From assembly GCF_031755915.1 (NCBI RefSeq), contig NC_083383.1:28581501-28645500 (forward strand): 64,000 nucleotides of DNA, given 5' to 3'. The DNA is from Ziziphus jujuba (Eukaryota > Streptophyta > Magnoliopsida > Rosales > Rhamnaceae). Shown here piece after piece: positions 49,862-63,026 of the stretch. The position numbers and the translations under genes were made by a program. Every line of letters starts with the position of its first letter. Position 1 is the stretch's first letter. The notes under the pieces were generated by a model. The model saw only the letters and a list, made by a program, of their open reading frames with translations. It was not told where the DNA came from and searched no databases.

Positions 49862-51589
49862 ATGCTTCTCCACGTAAACACCAATATTCCATCCCCATCT
49901 TCTCTTCTTCTTCAGCATCAGCGGCAGCAGCACCACCATGGCCTTTCTCATTCTACTCACTTCCTCCTCCCATTTGGGTCTTCTCTCAAGCCGAAGCCCC
50001 ACAAGCTCTCTCTTCAGGTACACCAAATTCTACTTGCACTTCTTTATCCAAGTTCCTTTTTTTTTTTTAACAAATTTGGTTGCTTTCTTTGTGAGTCTGG
50101 TGGATAAATTGGTGTATAAATCTTACTCCAGGCCATTTTTCAGAGCTCCAAAGAATCGTTTTTGACAACTTCTTCAATGAATGCCATTAGATTCCCTAAG
50201 TTTCAGGTATTTGTTCTGCAGGCCCCGTTATTTGTTTTTTTTTTTTTTTTTTTTTTAATAATTAATGAAGCACTATATATGTTGAATTGAAGAGATTGCT
50301 TGTTTCTTAAATCTATAAATAATTCATAGAAAATTGTTAAACCCAATGACTAGAAGTCCCTATTTCTTACCACCATGCATCCCTTTGAATCTTTCATTAT
50401 GTTACACCTATAAAATACTTTTGCTTCCTACTTCTTACATATCTGAAGCCTATTTCTCTTTTGGTGGTTAGATGATCTTTGAAACACCATCTCCCAAGTT
50501 GACTTCTTTTCTGGATAATTTGGGATGCTGTTATTTTGTATGATTTCTTTTTTACAAATTGCATATATATTTCTAATGGCCTGCCGTTAGTACTAGTTGA
50601 TGAATTTTGTCTTTAAGCTGAGTTTTCTTAACTGGCTTTGTGGAAATATTTGTTGATAGAACTTTGTGCGAGGATTGCGCATATGCATATGTTTAGTTAT
50701 TAATGTACTATTTCAATCATGGTGAAGGCAGATACTCCAAAGGGAATTGGCAATGGAATCCCTTGCCCCAACGAAATTCGACAGTAATTTCCTATCTTTG
50801 TTTAATCCTCTTTTTCATTTCCTGCTCCACCATCTGATTTTTTTGGTGGTTCTTGTCAGTCTAGATGTTTGTCGGTAACTTTTTGAAGGTTACAGAGTTC
50901 ATATTCCAATTTCGTATGTAATGAAGGTGCCCATTGAAGAGTTTTCTAGACACAGACATGCTCTAGTGTGTTTAATTATTGGGACCGCTCTATAACACTT
51001 TTTAATGAAGCATTTTTATTTTTATATACCTTATAACAAGTTATCAAATATTTTTTGGTTTTTTATATTTTGAAGTAGTATGGTAAGCTACCGTATTATT
51101 TTTCTGATTCTTTTCTTAATTAGTAGCCCTAAAGTACAAGTCTTCATTCCATAAATAGTGATACAATGTGTCCACGTTCTAAGAAATCTCCATGCTACAC
51201 CCATGTCAAGTTTTCAAAAGTAGACAATTTGTTTTAACGAAATCATTCTTGAAAAACTGCTAATTTGTTATCATTGCTGCATTGCAGAATTTTTTAGGAG
51301 CCTTTTGACTTTTGAGGACATTGAAGTTATGAAAAGGCAATTTCTTTGTGCCTCCACACTTTTGGTTGGACAAACCTTAGGGATGGTTTCTGCACCAGTG
51401 GCGCAAGCTAGGGATCATATGAAAACAAATGAGATTTATGAGGTTGGAGAATTATTTGAATTGGGCATCCAGCTATCATACTTGCTATTATTATTAGGTT
51501 TTCTTGGGGTTGGAACATTCTTTGTGATTCGACAAGTCCTTGTGCGTAGAGAGCTGGATCTTTCTGCCAAGGAATTGCAGGTACACTAC

Positions 51590-51620
<31 letters not shown>

Positions 51621-53167
51621 ACATTTTCATGTCCTGTAGATCAATCTACTTTGCTCGAATAATGGCTTTTGTTACATATTCTGCCTGATCTAGAGATTTA
51701 AATAAAGACCAATTTGGATTTTTATTTTTTATTTTTCTTTTTTGTTGTTTACTAGACTGGCTGCTTGCATTAAGTTTCTAAATTTTATTTGTTCGTACTT
51801 TTCATGAATTTCAGGAACAGGTAAGAAGTGGTGATGCCAGTGCAACTGAGTATTTCGAACTAGGTGCAGTGATGCTGAGAAGGAAAGTTTACCCAGCTGC
51901 TATCAAATATTTGCTTCAAGCAATTGAGAATTGGGATGGAGATGATCAAGATCTTGCCCAGGTATACTGAGAATCTGGTGGACCTCAAATAACTATTTTA
52001 TCACTTCAATTATCCATGTCATACTCACACTTCCTCTGTCTAATTATTATTCACTTCATAATGCTTTAAACCTAAATAATCTCGGCCACTTTTTGTTTTT
52101 AGATCAAAATTATTCACCATATTAAATCATTTAACTGAAGCAGTATGTTTTTGTGTTCAAGTATGTAGTGAAGTCTCAAAATTTAAGGGTATGTTTGCTA
52201 ATAAAAGCTTATAATCCTTATCCCACAATATTGGTGCAGGATTTTTGTTTAGGGTTGAGTGTGACACCCACTCTCTCAGTTATTACCCTTATATGTTTTT
52301 AACACTTGGGCCTACATTGATACCAATCTATTAAGGGATTCTTACCTTAAATCTTAAGCTGTTAGATGGTTTGGTTATACTCACTTTACAATTATTTTCT
52401 CCTACATGCCCATGTGGGATTTTTGCAAGCTATGACAATCGGCTTCCATATGTCTTGTTGTTTAGACTTTGGCCTGATCAGTTATGCTCTGTTTACTGGC
52501 TATGTTGTATGCGTTGTGATGTGATGCGGACACAACCTTGGTATTACTTAACTATTCTGTATCTTTGTATGATCTTGGGCCTAAAACCTGTCACTTGAAT
52601 GTTTACTGTTTCTGCCATCCAAAATTTTGGATTTGAATTCTATTTTAACCAGATACTTAATCTAGGGAGAACCCCTTAAATACACTACCTGATTGTCCAC
52701 CCATTTTGTAGCTTCTTTGTAAGCTTAATCTATGCTTATAGCTCATCTACTTTACAATCATTAAGAAATCAATCCAAACCCAAGCTGTGTCATAAAGAAA
52801 GGGTGAAAAAGTTAAGCACATGCAAATAAAGAGCCTTTTCTGTTTTTTCGGACCTGCATAAAACGCTTCATGTATGATTTCAATGACTTTACCTTTCAAA
52901 TTGTAAAAATTTGAACAGGTTTACAATGCCCTCGGTGTCAGTTATATCCTTGAAGGGAAGCTTGACAAAGGAATTAGTCAGTTTGAAACTGCCGTGAAAC
53001 TTCAACCTGGTTATGTTACAGCATGGAACAACCTTGGCATTGCCTATGAAAAGAAGAAAGAGTTCAAGTCAGCTCTAAAGGCATTTGAAGAAGTGCTTAC
53101 ATTCTTGATCATTGGGTTTCCTTGTTCTTCAGCCAAGTTAGCCTCAATGATCCTGTTATTGCCGTAA
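49862..53167 (+). CDS. PYG7: PYG7 chimera, unit 2
   Basis: Exons 49862-50017, 50132-50206, 50732-50783, 51288-51580, 51815-51961 and 52919 onward, with the same 323-codon chimeric frame as unit 1 and stop TAA at 53165-53167. Differences from unit 1 include Pro to Ser in TTSPMNA (exon 2) and Gly to Glu in LQRGLA (exon 3; unit 3 also has Glu, so unit 1 is the odd one). The transit peptide, membrane helix and TPR core are unbroken. The true PYG7 C-terminus is missing here too. Confidence 0.83.
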
Positions 53168-56100
53168 GCCTTCTTTCTCTATCTTTTTGTTCAAGTTATT
53201 CATTGATTGTTTACTGTTAAAGATTTGAGCTTGGTGCGTATTTAGCCTGAAACGACTGTGCTTTATCAATCATATATGGAGAAAAAAATGAAAAAATGAA
53301 AAAGTTTAAGCCAATTTCGGCGTAATGTCCATAATTGTGTGGGTTGTGGTGCGTTTCATGTTCAGCTCTGCTCTTGCTGTAATTTGTAACTTGGATATTT
53401 TGTTTGAGCTTCCTACTCTTCAGCTTGTATAGAAACCAATGACTGTATATGGTGTCTTTCTTTTTGTAAAAAATAATTCTCACTCAAAGTTGCTAGCTCT
53501 AGATTAGAGCTTAACTATTATTAACAATGTTTTAATCTGGTGACTATTTTAGCATTTTTTACATATCATGTGTTCACAAAGAATCTATAGGAGGCTGAGA
53601 ATAATGGAGTAACTATGATTAAGAGCTTAAAGTTGATCATGGCACAATAAAGAGGATATCCATGTAAATCAATTGAAATGTTATAGCAAATAGATCTTTT
53701 ACCAAGTTTACTGGCATAGATTTCGTCGAATGGAATCTAAAATTAACTATGATTAAGAGCTTAAAGTTGATCATGGCACAATAAAGAGAATATCCATGTA
53801 AATCAATTGAAATGTTATAGCAAATAGATCTTTTACCAAGTTTACTTGCATAGATTTCGTCGAATGGAATCTAAAATGGTCACAATTATGTAGGTGCACT
53901 TTGTTTATAGATAGGATTTTCATGAGGCTTACAACTCTGATCAGCAGCTCATTTTGAACTGAATTAATCCTAGATTCCTTGAACAAATAACCTTCAAAAC
54001 ATACCATATCTGTCATATACCAATATTGCACCTGGACCAAATCCAAAAATTTAGAAATCATATTAACTAGGCTTCCACCAGTCATTTTTGTGTCTCCACT
54101 CTTGGGAATTTTCATGTTAGTCACCCTCATGTATGACTTGGACATGTTTATAAATCGTTGTGGTAATGCAGTAATGTGTTACTTCTCGTTTTGCAAAATG
54201 TTATTTTGCAGGTTGTTGATGGGGAAAGGGGGAGTGAGCACCGCAGACAGTTATTACCTTCATATAAAGCGCATAGGAGTAAATTCTATCGACAATTTTC
54301 AAAAGGACATGTTGGAAGGTCTTATCAAGTCATCACAGATGTTCTCAGAAAATGCAATGTACCAGTAAGTGTACCACCTTCTTTGTTTTCATCATGTTGT
54401 GAATCCTTTAATCAATAGCAATGTTTTTGATTCTATAATATAAAAAAGTATGGTCCTGCTTATCTTTGTAGAAATACCAACAAGCCAGTTTGCTTAATTT
54501 TTCCAAAATTTTGAAGTTACATTCTATAACATGGATCCTTTTGGCACAATGATTCAAGGAAAAATATGATTGTCTGCCTCCTAGTATGTAATGCAAAGAG
54601 AACTGTACAGCTGCAACTTATATATGTGTGGAACATAATAGTCTGGCTTGATATGTGAAAGACTTTAAATTCTGGTTGCATGTAAAATATGCAGGTCATA
54701 AAAATAAAAGGCCATGAAGCTGATGATGTTGTAGCTACGCTTGTGGGACAAGTTCTTCAAAGAGGACGCAAAGTGGTGATTGCCTCCCCCGATAAAGATT
54801 TTAAACAGTTGCTTTCAGAAGATGTCCAAATCGTTATGCCTTTGATCGAGTTAGAACGCTGGTCTTTTTACACCTTAAAGCACGACATAGCTCAGTATAA
54901 TTGTGATCCATGCTGTGATCTAAGCCTTAGTAAGTATCAGATACAATGCAGTTTATTCACATTCCAAGAAATTATATTACCACATGGCACTACATTTTTC
55001 TGTCACAAATATTCTTTCGTAGCATGGTCAAAGCTAATTATAAATTGTGTAATTACTCTTAAAAGGTCTCGTTAGATCATGATTACTTTTTATTCTTGAA
55101 TATGTACATTTTCTGTGCGGTCATAGTTTTTCGTAGATGTTAAAGAACCATTGTTACTAAAGTTCAAATTTCTAACAGGTTGGCACTCATATTATGTGGA
55201 ATCCGTGATTGACACCACATTATAGCTTCTAGAAATGTCTGTCTGTGTAGTGTGCCAGGAATTTGTTTTTTTAGTGACTACTGCCTGTATTCTAAAATAA
55301 AGTGAAATATATCTGCAAATTCAAAGTACATAATATGCATGGGCAAGATAACATAGAGGAGTTGATTATATTAATATTCCGTATGTATAATTCTTCAAGC
55401 TCGTGAGAATGAAAAATTGACAAACAATAATATTTGGAGTAAAAATCCAGTATCCAATTTGTCATCTTATTCCTTTAATAACATGTTGGTTCTAGTAAAT
55501 TGGGTAATATAAATGAGAATAAATATACTCTTATTCCTTTGATAAGGCTGAGATCTGTTAAATAGGTATCACTTATCATCATTGCCTTGCATGAATCCAG
55601 TTGGACGAGTTTTTTGTGCCTTAATGACTTTCTAATTGAACCTGTAAGTATGCAGGATGCATTTTGGGTGATGAGGCTGACTGTGTTCCTGGGATCCAAC
55701 ATGTACTCCTGGATTTGGTAGAAAGACTGCCATAAAGCTCTTGAAAAAGCATGGTACATTGGAAAATTTACTGACTGCAGCCTCGGTAAGAACCGTGGGC
55801 AAAGACTATGCACAAAATGCACTTACAAAGCATGCTGACTACCTGCGGAGGAATTATGAAGTCCTTTCCCTTAGGAGGTAATCTTTTCCTCCCTTTTTTC
55901 TTCTCCATTTCTAAATTTCTTCTCCATCTGTGTGTTTCCCGATCTTGTATCTCTCTGGTACTTTTAAATGTTTGTGCCTTATGAAGAGATAATGCTGCTT
56001 TTTAGGTAGATTTGTTTCCTTTCCTTTGACAACTCCTAGTCCATGATGTTTCTGGATTACGCTATCATACAGGGATGTGGATGTGCAACTTCAAGAGGCG

Positions 56101-56217
56101 TGGTTGATTGAGAGAGACACGCGCAACGATTCAGCAATTTTGTCTAGCTTCTTCAAATATTTGGAAGAAACCCAGAAGCTCAGTCATCAAAATGGGCATG
56201 CTCTATCAAATAGGTAA
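53095..56217 (+). pseudogene. N-terminally deleted and frameshifted exonuclease, unit 3
   Basis: Pieces: 53095-53163, 54212-54364, 54695-54929, 55656-55877, 56073-56217. It has the same loss of codons 1-95 as unit 2. In addition one G is missing after 55705 (ATGTACTCC where units 1 and 2 have ATGTAGCTCC), inside the helix-hairpin region. The frame shifts and stops at TAA 55733-55735. Exon 5 also has Glu to Ala (GAGGCGTGG). This is clear decay of a copy that was already non-functional. Confidence 0.9.
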
Positions 56218-57811
56218 GCCTTGGTAATTACTTTGAGTTTCTTATGTAACAATTTTGAGACCATCTAGTTTTTCTGAAAAAATAAAAAAAGGGGGAAGTT
56301 GATTACATGAAAGTTTCAGATCAAGCCTAGTATTCAAGAGGTGACAATCTAGGTGAAGTTCTGCTGGACAATGACAAGTGAAATTATAGGTTTTATTTTT
56401 AAACCAAATAAAGGTTTTGGGAGGAAAAGATTAGAATCCATTTGGTTTAGCTCATGAAAGTGGAGTTTTTATCTGTAAAGTTTTCTATGGTAAACTATTT
56501 GATTGTCAATTAAAAAAGTACTATGAATATTAAATTGAGTGTTTCACAGTATAGCTATAGAATTGCTTTCGACTTAAAATTGCTGTAGACTTAAATATGT
56601 ATAATATTAATTTTTATTACACATTAAATATTTTTTATATGAGTAATGATAATTAAAAAAATAAATAAATAACATCTATAAAAATGAATGTGGAAAATAT
56701 TACTGGTTATGAATTATATTATTTTTATTTTTATTTTTAGATTTTAACTTATATATTTGGTTCTTTAAATATATAGAAAATAGAAAAATAAAAATAATGT
56801 TGAGGAAGCTAAAGAAAAGAACTTTTGTTTTTTTTTTTTTTTTTTGCTTGAACTAAAGAAAAGAACTTTTATGTAGTGTGTATATGGGGAATTTTATTAA
56901 AATAACGAAGAAGAAATGATAAGTAATAAAGGTTTCTTATAATTATGGGAAGTAATAAAATGGTAATTAGATTTCATGCACTAGTTAAAACACTGTAAAG
57001 CTTTATTTTTTTTTTTTTTAAAAAAAAGCCAGCTCTGTTAAATATATGCTTATATTATTTTATTTAATCACACTGATGCGCATATCTAAATTAGAATACT
57101 CACTGCATATTGGTAACCATTACTACAAATTTCTTTTTTTTTTGGGCAAATATACATAAATTAATATTGACATTGTTATGTTGGGTTTATTATTATTTGA
57201 GTAAAGGTGATAATAATATACTTTGCTTGTTAAATTGAAGATTGGGTATTTAAATTTTATTGTTAACTGATTAGAAGAGCTCAAGAGTGGCTAACGTCCC
57301 AAGGTGACTATACGAATTCTTGAATATTTCGTTCTTTTTTTCTTTTTCTTTTTTTTACTTTTTTTTTTTTTTTAAAAAAAATTTGCTTACAAATTGAAAG
57401 GCATGTATTTGTATTAATTAATAAATTTCTAGTTTTTGGATTTAATTAAACTTTTCTGCGCTGGAAGATTAAAGTACATAACAAATATTAAATTTCAAGA
57501 ATGTAATTATGATAAAAATTAAACGCAGAAATAGAAAATTAATGATATACTATATAACGTTAAGAATTTATTAGAAAAAAGAAATTGAGAAAGAAAGACA
57601 AAGAAAAAAAAAAAAAAACTCTGGAAACTTGAATGCTCCTGTAGATATGTCATTAGATATACTAAAAAAAACTCTTTAACAAAATAGAAGTAAACATAAA
57701 CCTAGAGATCGATAAAGTTAGTTTTAAATGTAAAAAAAAAATTTGATAATAAAAACTCAAATAATTATTAAAATCCTAAACAAAATTTTAAATTCTAAGA
57801 TGATAGTCAAT
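56218..57811. other. Intergenic, unit 3 (exonuclease to B3-like gene A)
   Basis: Counterpart of 29857-31448; very close to unit 2 in this part. No gene is seen. Confidence 0.6.
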
Positions 57812-58222
57812 TCAACCAGTTGGGTTGGACAACTTAAAGGCAAAAGCTGTGAATGAAGGATCACAAGTAACAGCAAATTCATCCCCGGCCGTGATATGTC
57901 GAGCATTAATCAAGTCTTTGATTCCCAATGCAAAAGATATGCTGCGATCCCTTTTGCGCACCATCTTCAAATAACTCGAATATTCAACAGAAACTTCATC
58001 AGTGACATCCACCACTGTAACACACAGTGTCTTCAACATCTGTGTGCCGTTGGTCAGCTTATTGTTCAGAGTGTTAAATACATAATCTAAAGTCTCATGG
58101 TCCGGAAACATCAGCTCCTGCTTCATCATCTCTTGGTTTCCAACCACCCTTTGGATGTACCAAGGAGTAGGAATGCTATTGCTACCGCCGCTGCTGGTCG
58201 GATTCTCTTCGCCTGCATCCAT
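57812..58222 (-). CDS. Small B3-like protein A, unit 3 (tentative)
   Basis: Intact 136-codon copy whose protein is identical to unit 2's. TATA and RY motifs lie upstream at about 58315-58339. The family call is tentative, as for unit 1. Confidence 0.6.
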   Translation of the reverse strand: MDAGEENPTSSGGSNSIPTPWYIQRVVGNQEMMKQELMFPDHETLDYVFNTLNNKLTNGTQMLKTLCVTVVDVTDEVSVEYSSYLKMVRKRDRSISFALGIKDLINARHITAGDEFAVTCDPSFTAFAFKLSNPTG

Positions 58223-58339
58223 TGTTTTAAGAGGGTAGAAGATATATTGGGTGGTTTTGTATAATCTTTCTGTTTTTTTTTGGGTAATGGTTTTGTATGA
58301 TTGTATATTGTATAGTGCATGCATGCAGCTAGCGTATTT

Positions 58340-59655
58340 ATACAGTGAGTAACCCTAATATTGGAACGCTTACTTACCCAAAAAAATAAATAAATAAATA
58401 AAGCCTAATATTGGAACGGGAAAGTGCATGGGTGGTTAATTTTCTTAGAAAGCAAGACTAAAATATTTTCACAAAAGGAAAGTTTTGATAGTGTGGGATT
58501 TAGTCTCTCTCTCTCTCTATATATATATATATAATTATAACAAAGTTACCAAATTTGATTTAGCAGGACGGGAATATATATATATATATATAATTATAAC
58601 AAAGTTACCAAATTTGATTTAGCAGGACGGGAAAGTGTTATAGTTTTATTATTACTGTTTCTTACCATATAATCGCATAACAAGTTTTTAAGTTGAATTT
58701 TTCTTTTCCAAAATCAAAATTTATGATGATATATATATATACACGCACGTAGCATCTCAGATAATTAAATAACAATTTTTTTTCACAAAATTTGAGGTCA
58801 ATATTATATATAAATCAATGTGAATAATCTCCATATATATATATATATGGAATCATTATTATATATTTTGCGTACATAAATTTAATATAGAAGATACATG
58901 CTGAGAGAATACATGAAATGCTGTAATAGATTTGTGCTGTCACAGTTCTCTATTAATTGTCTTTAGAATGAAGAATAATTTTGCTGAAGAATATTTTGCC
59001 TTCTTTTTGCTCTAGAATGAAATTCTGAAATAGATCTAATTGCTTTCAGCCCAATAGCATAGGATTGCTTACTAGCTGGCACAATTATGTTAATGTAATG
59101 TCAACTAGAAAATAAGCCTAACTATGAAATTGATCATTATTATGCATTATTCAGAGCGTATTTGGAAGATAAGTTGCACAGCAGGCATTTTTTTTTTTCC
59201 TGTTTAAATTATTATACTGGATTGTCAATGTTATAAAGAAAATAATGATAACTAATGTGGTATGAGATTTTGTATTAATCCAAATTTTAATTACATTGTT
59301 CCATATTAGATATATAATTTCAAACTTGCCAGGATTATAATGTCTCAGTTTTGGGGCTTAATCATTCATTTGTGTAAGCGAATTTCTAAATTTGGCTAGA
59401 GAACTAGGGATTTATTTTTTCTCCTCTTTAAAAATTCTCATTCCACTATTTATCTAAAATTTATGTGCAAACTTGGTTTGATCTTAGAGTTTTAATAAAC
59501 AAGTATGATTATATTAATGAAACAAATTTTATAATCATATTTATCAAACAAAATTGAATGATTAAGAAGACATGAAAAAATCCCATCAAAGGATGGTCTA
59601 AGAAAAAATTATTGTTTTCTTAAATAATAATTTTACTTAGTCTCATTACCGCACA
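58340..59655. other. Upstream flank of B3-like gene A (unit 3)
   Basis: Counterpart of 31989-33304 with microsatellite length changes. No gene is seen. Confidence 0.6.
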
Positions 59656-60181
59656 CATGGTGGGCCAGTCTCCTACAAGAGCATAGATAAGAGTACAAGC
59701 AAGAAGAGGTCTTCTTGTTGGATGTTAATCCTCTATGTTATGCAGGAAGCACACCCAGCTTGCATTCTTTTGGTCATTGGGTTTCCTTGTTTATCACTGC
59801 AAGCTTTTCCCGATGGGTTTGCTCAAGTTATTCGTTGATTTTTACTGTGAAAGATATGAGCTTGATGGGTTCTTAGCCTGAAAAGACTGTGCCTTATCAA
59901 TCACATAAAAAGGAAAAAAAACGAAAAAAAAAATAGTTTGAGCTAATTTTGGTTCAATATATATCCATTATTGTGTGAGATGATCGGCACAATAAAGAGA
60001 ATATGCAAGTAAATCAGTTGAAAGTTGTAGCCTATGGATCCTTACCAAATGTATTTGCATAGGATTTTGGCTAATGAAATCTAGAATGGTCACAATTATT
60101 CAGGTGCATTTTGTTTATAGATAGGATTTTCACCAGGCTTACAGCTCTGATCAGCAACTCATTTTAAACTAAATTAATATT
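59656..60181 (+). pseudogene. Decayed exonuclease fragment, unit 3
   Basis: Copy of the relic at 33305. It matches unit 1 at the sites where unit 2 has private changes (TCTATGTTATG, TTTATCACTGCAAG, ATATGCAAGT). Confidence 0.78.
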
Positions 60182-61046
60182 GTTTTTTAAGCGAAACATT
60201 CTTCTTCTTCTTCTTCTTCTTCTTTTTTTTTTTCTTTTTTTTTTTTTGGGGTTTCAAAAAAACAGCTTTTGGTTCTTAGGTAAAAGTTTTAATTCACACT
60301 GAAAGACATTCTTTCTGTTATAGACGAATAAAAGAGATACAAATAAACTTTTCTTTGATAGACAGACTGACATGACAAGCTAAATAAAACATACTTAACT
60401 AATATACACTCTTGACCAATTTATTTACAACTGGATAATTTATGCTGACTCAGAGATTAGAAAGTACCATTATTACATGTTTTGCATGTATACATGAATT
60501 AATATTGAGATTTTTCTAGTATTTATGTTGGGTTCATTATAATTTTGAATAAAGGTGATAGTAAAATACGTTAGATATATGTTAAATTGAAGATTGGGTA
60601 TTTGAAGATCATTGTTAATTGATTACAAAACCTAACAGTGGCTGGTATCCCAAGGTGACAATACAAATTCTTGATTTCGTTCTTTTTCTTTTTTGTTTTT
60701 AACAAAATGAAAGGCATGCGGTTGTATTAATTAACTTTGTAGTTTTTGGATTAATTAAACCTTTCTGGAAGATAAAGTACATAACAAATAATAAACTTCA
60801 AGAATGTAATTATGATAAAAAAAAAAAAAACTATATGCAGAAATAGAAAATTGAAGATATATTAGATAACGTTAAAAATTAATTAGGGAAAAAAAAAGAA
60901 GAAAAGAAACATATAACCAAAAAAAAAGGTAAACATAAACCTAGTGAACAATATAGTTTAAACATAAAAAGTAAACTTGTAAATAATGTTATTAAATTCC
61001 TACATAAATTTTAAAATTTAGATAATAGTGCTCATCAAACCAACAA
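60182..61046. other. Region between relic and B3-like gene B (unit 3)
   Basis: Counterpart of 33831-34681, with an expanded CTT/poly-T stretch at 60201-60247 and an A-run at 60817-60830. No gene is seen. Confidence 0.6.
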
Positions 61047-61457
61047 TTAAGTGAGCAACTTAAAGGAAAAAGCTGCGGTTGAAGGGTCACAAGTAACAGC
61101 AATTTCATTCCCAGCGGTAATATGTCGAGCATTAATCAAGTCTTTGAATCCCAGAGCAAAAGATTTGGTGCGATCTCTTTTGCGCATAATCTTCAAGTAG
61201 CTTGGATATTGTACAGAAACTTCATCAGTGACATCCACCATTGTAACACACAGTGTTTTCAACATTTGGGTGCCATTGGTCATCCTATTATTGAGTGTGT
61301 AAAATATGTATTCTAAAGTCTCATGGTCTGCCAACCTCAGCTCCTCCTTCATGATCTCTTCGTTTTCGACCTCCCTTTGGACGAACCAATTAGGAGAAGG
61401 AGAAGGAATGATATGGCCACCGCGGCTGCTGGCTGGATTCTCTTCTGCTGCATCCAT
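61047..61457 (-). CDS. Small B3-like protein B, unit 3 (tentative)
   Basis: Intact 136-codon copy and the most different gene B: Lys to Glu in QRKVEN, Thr to Ala in HITTGN, Ala to Ser in AFAFKL. TATA and an intact RY motif lie upstream (about 61539-61559). The preserved frame in spite of several substitutions suggests it is still constrained, though the differences are few. Confidence 0.6.
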   Translation of the reverse strand: MDAAEENPASSRGGHIIPSPSPNWFVQREVENEEIMKEELRLADHETLEYIFYTLNNRMTNGTQMLKTLCVTMVDVTDEVSVQYPSYLKIMRKRDRTKSFALGFKDLINARHITAGNEIAVTCDPSTAAFSFKLLT

Positions 61458-61559
61458 TGCTTAAAGTGGTTTTGTATAACCTTATATTTTTTCCTTTGGT
61501 AATATATAGTTTTTTGTATAATTGTATATTGTATAGTGCATGCATGCAGTGTATTTATA

Positions 61560-62872
61560 GAGTGAACAACCCTAATATTAGAACGCTTGTTCAACCAAAA
61601 AATAATAATAATAATAATATTGAAACGGAAAGGTGCATGGGGGGTTAATTTTCTTGGAAAGTAAAACTAAAATATTTTTCACAATAGGAAAGTTTTGACT
61701 GTGTGAGATTTGGTATATATAAGAAAATCTAATGAGATCTTTTTTCTTTTCTATTTTCATTTTTTCCATAGAAATTATAACGAAGTAATGCAGTCAGATT
61801 TAACAAAAAAGGAAAGTGTAGTACTTTCATTATTATTGTTTTCTCACTATATAATAGTATAACAGGTTTTTAATTAGTTGAATTTTTATTTTCCAAAACC
61901 AGAATTTTCGATAATATATATATGTAAATACATAGCATCTCGGATATATGGCAATATTAATAGTTTCCATATATATGGAATCATTATTGTATATTTTTTT
62001 GGTACAGAAATTTAATATTCAAAATACATAATGAGAAAATATATACATGAAATATGCTGAAATAGATCTTATTTGTTTTTCTCCCTATAATGAAATGCTG
62101 AAATTGATCTTTTATGTAGTCCAATAGCATGGGATTACTTACTAACTGTTATGTTATTGTAATGTGCTACTTTAAAGTGAAGAAATTTATGTTTTCAAAC
62201 AAGTTTTGCCTTAGAAAGATGAAAATGAAAGGGGTATTAGTAAAAGAGGATTTAGATGCGACCAAACAATTACATTGTTCCATATATTAGACACATAATT
62301 TTATTGTTAAGCACAATAAAAATAAAATATAACCTATAAAGAAAAGATTTTAAAAGAAAATAGAGGAAATAAATGTGGTTTAAAAAAATTGTATAATAAC
62401 ATTATTTATTTATGTTAGAGGTGTAGGAATTGACCATAACCATATGCTAGCGTTAAGCTTTATGCAGTAATTTTTTTTTCCCAAAAATACAAAAGAGTAT
62501 AAAATATTTAACATTTCTAAAAGCATGTTTTCTTCTTAGTTTTAATTTTTAATTTTTATTATTTGATTTTTATTTTCTTTAAATCAAATAATAAAAGAAA
62601 ATACAAGTTTTCCCTTAATAGCTTAATTATTTTTGTTAAAAGAAATAGAAAAACCTTAAACGGAAAGTTTTGTAAAATTGAAAGGAAAACCAAACACCCC
62701 CTTATTTTAATTATCAAAATTTCTTTTTTTTTTTGGGCGGAAGAGGAAGAAGATATTATGGGGAAAAAAAAAATTGGAAAATTGAATGGGCATTTTGGTA
62801 ATTTAGGTTTTTTGGAACTGTAATTAGATTTTTTCACATTGCAGAAAGTTCTCTTTCGGATAAGCAGAGGGC

Positions 62873-62903
<31 letters not shown>

Positions 62904-63026
62904 GCTTTCAGTTTCAGAACACCCAAAAACCCAGGACTCTCAACACTCAAAAGAATTCGGAAAAATAGTCTTTTGTTGAATGCCTTGCATGTTGTTTGCA
63001 TCTTTTTCCCAAGAAACAAACAGAAA
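61560..63026. other. Intergenic, unit 3 (B3-like gene B to PYG7)
   Basis: Counterpart of 35195-36679. It is more diverged from units 1 and 2 than the rest of the unit, especially at 62700-62780. The CT tract is at 62872-62901. No other gene is seen. Confidence 0.6.

Larger units (their letters stand above)
39910..53094. repeat. 13.18-kb tandem segmental duplication, unit 2
   Basis: Length is 13185 bp, with the same gene content as unit 1. In the exonuclease and gene A part it shares variants with unit 3; in the gene B and PYG7 part it shares variants with unit 1. Confidence 0.95.
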
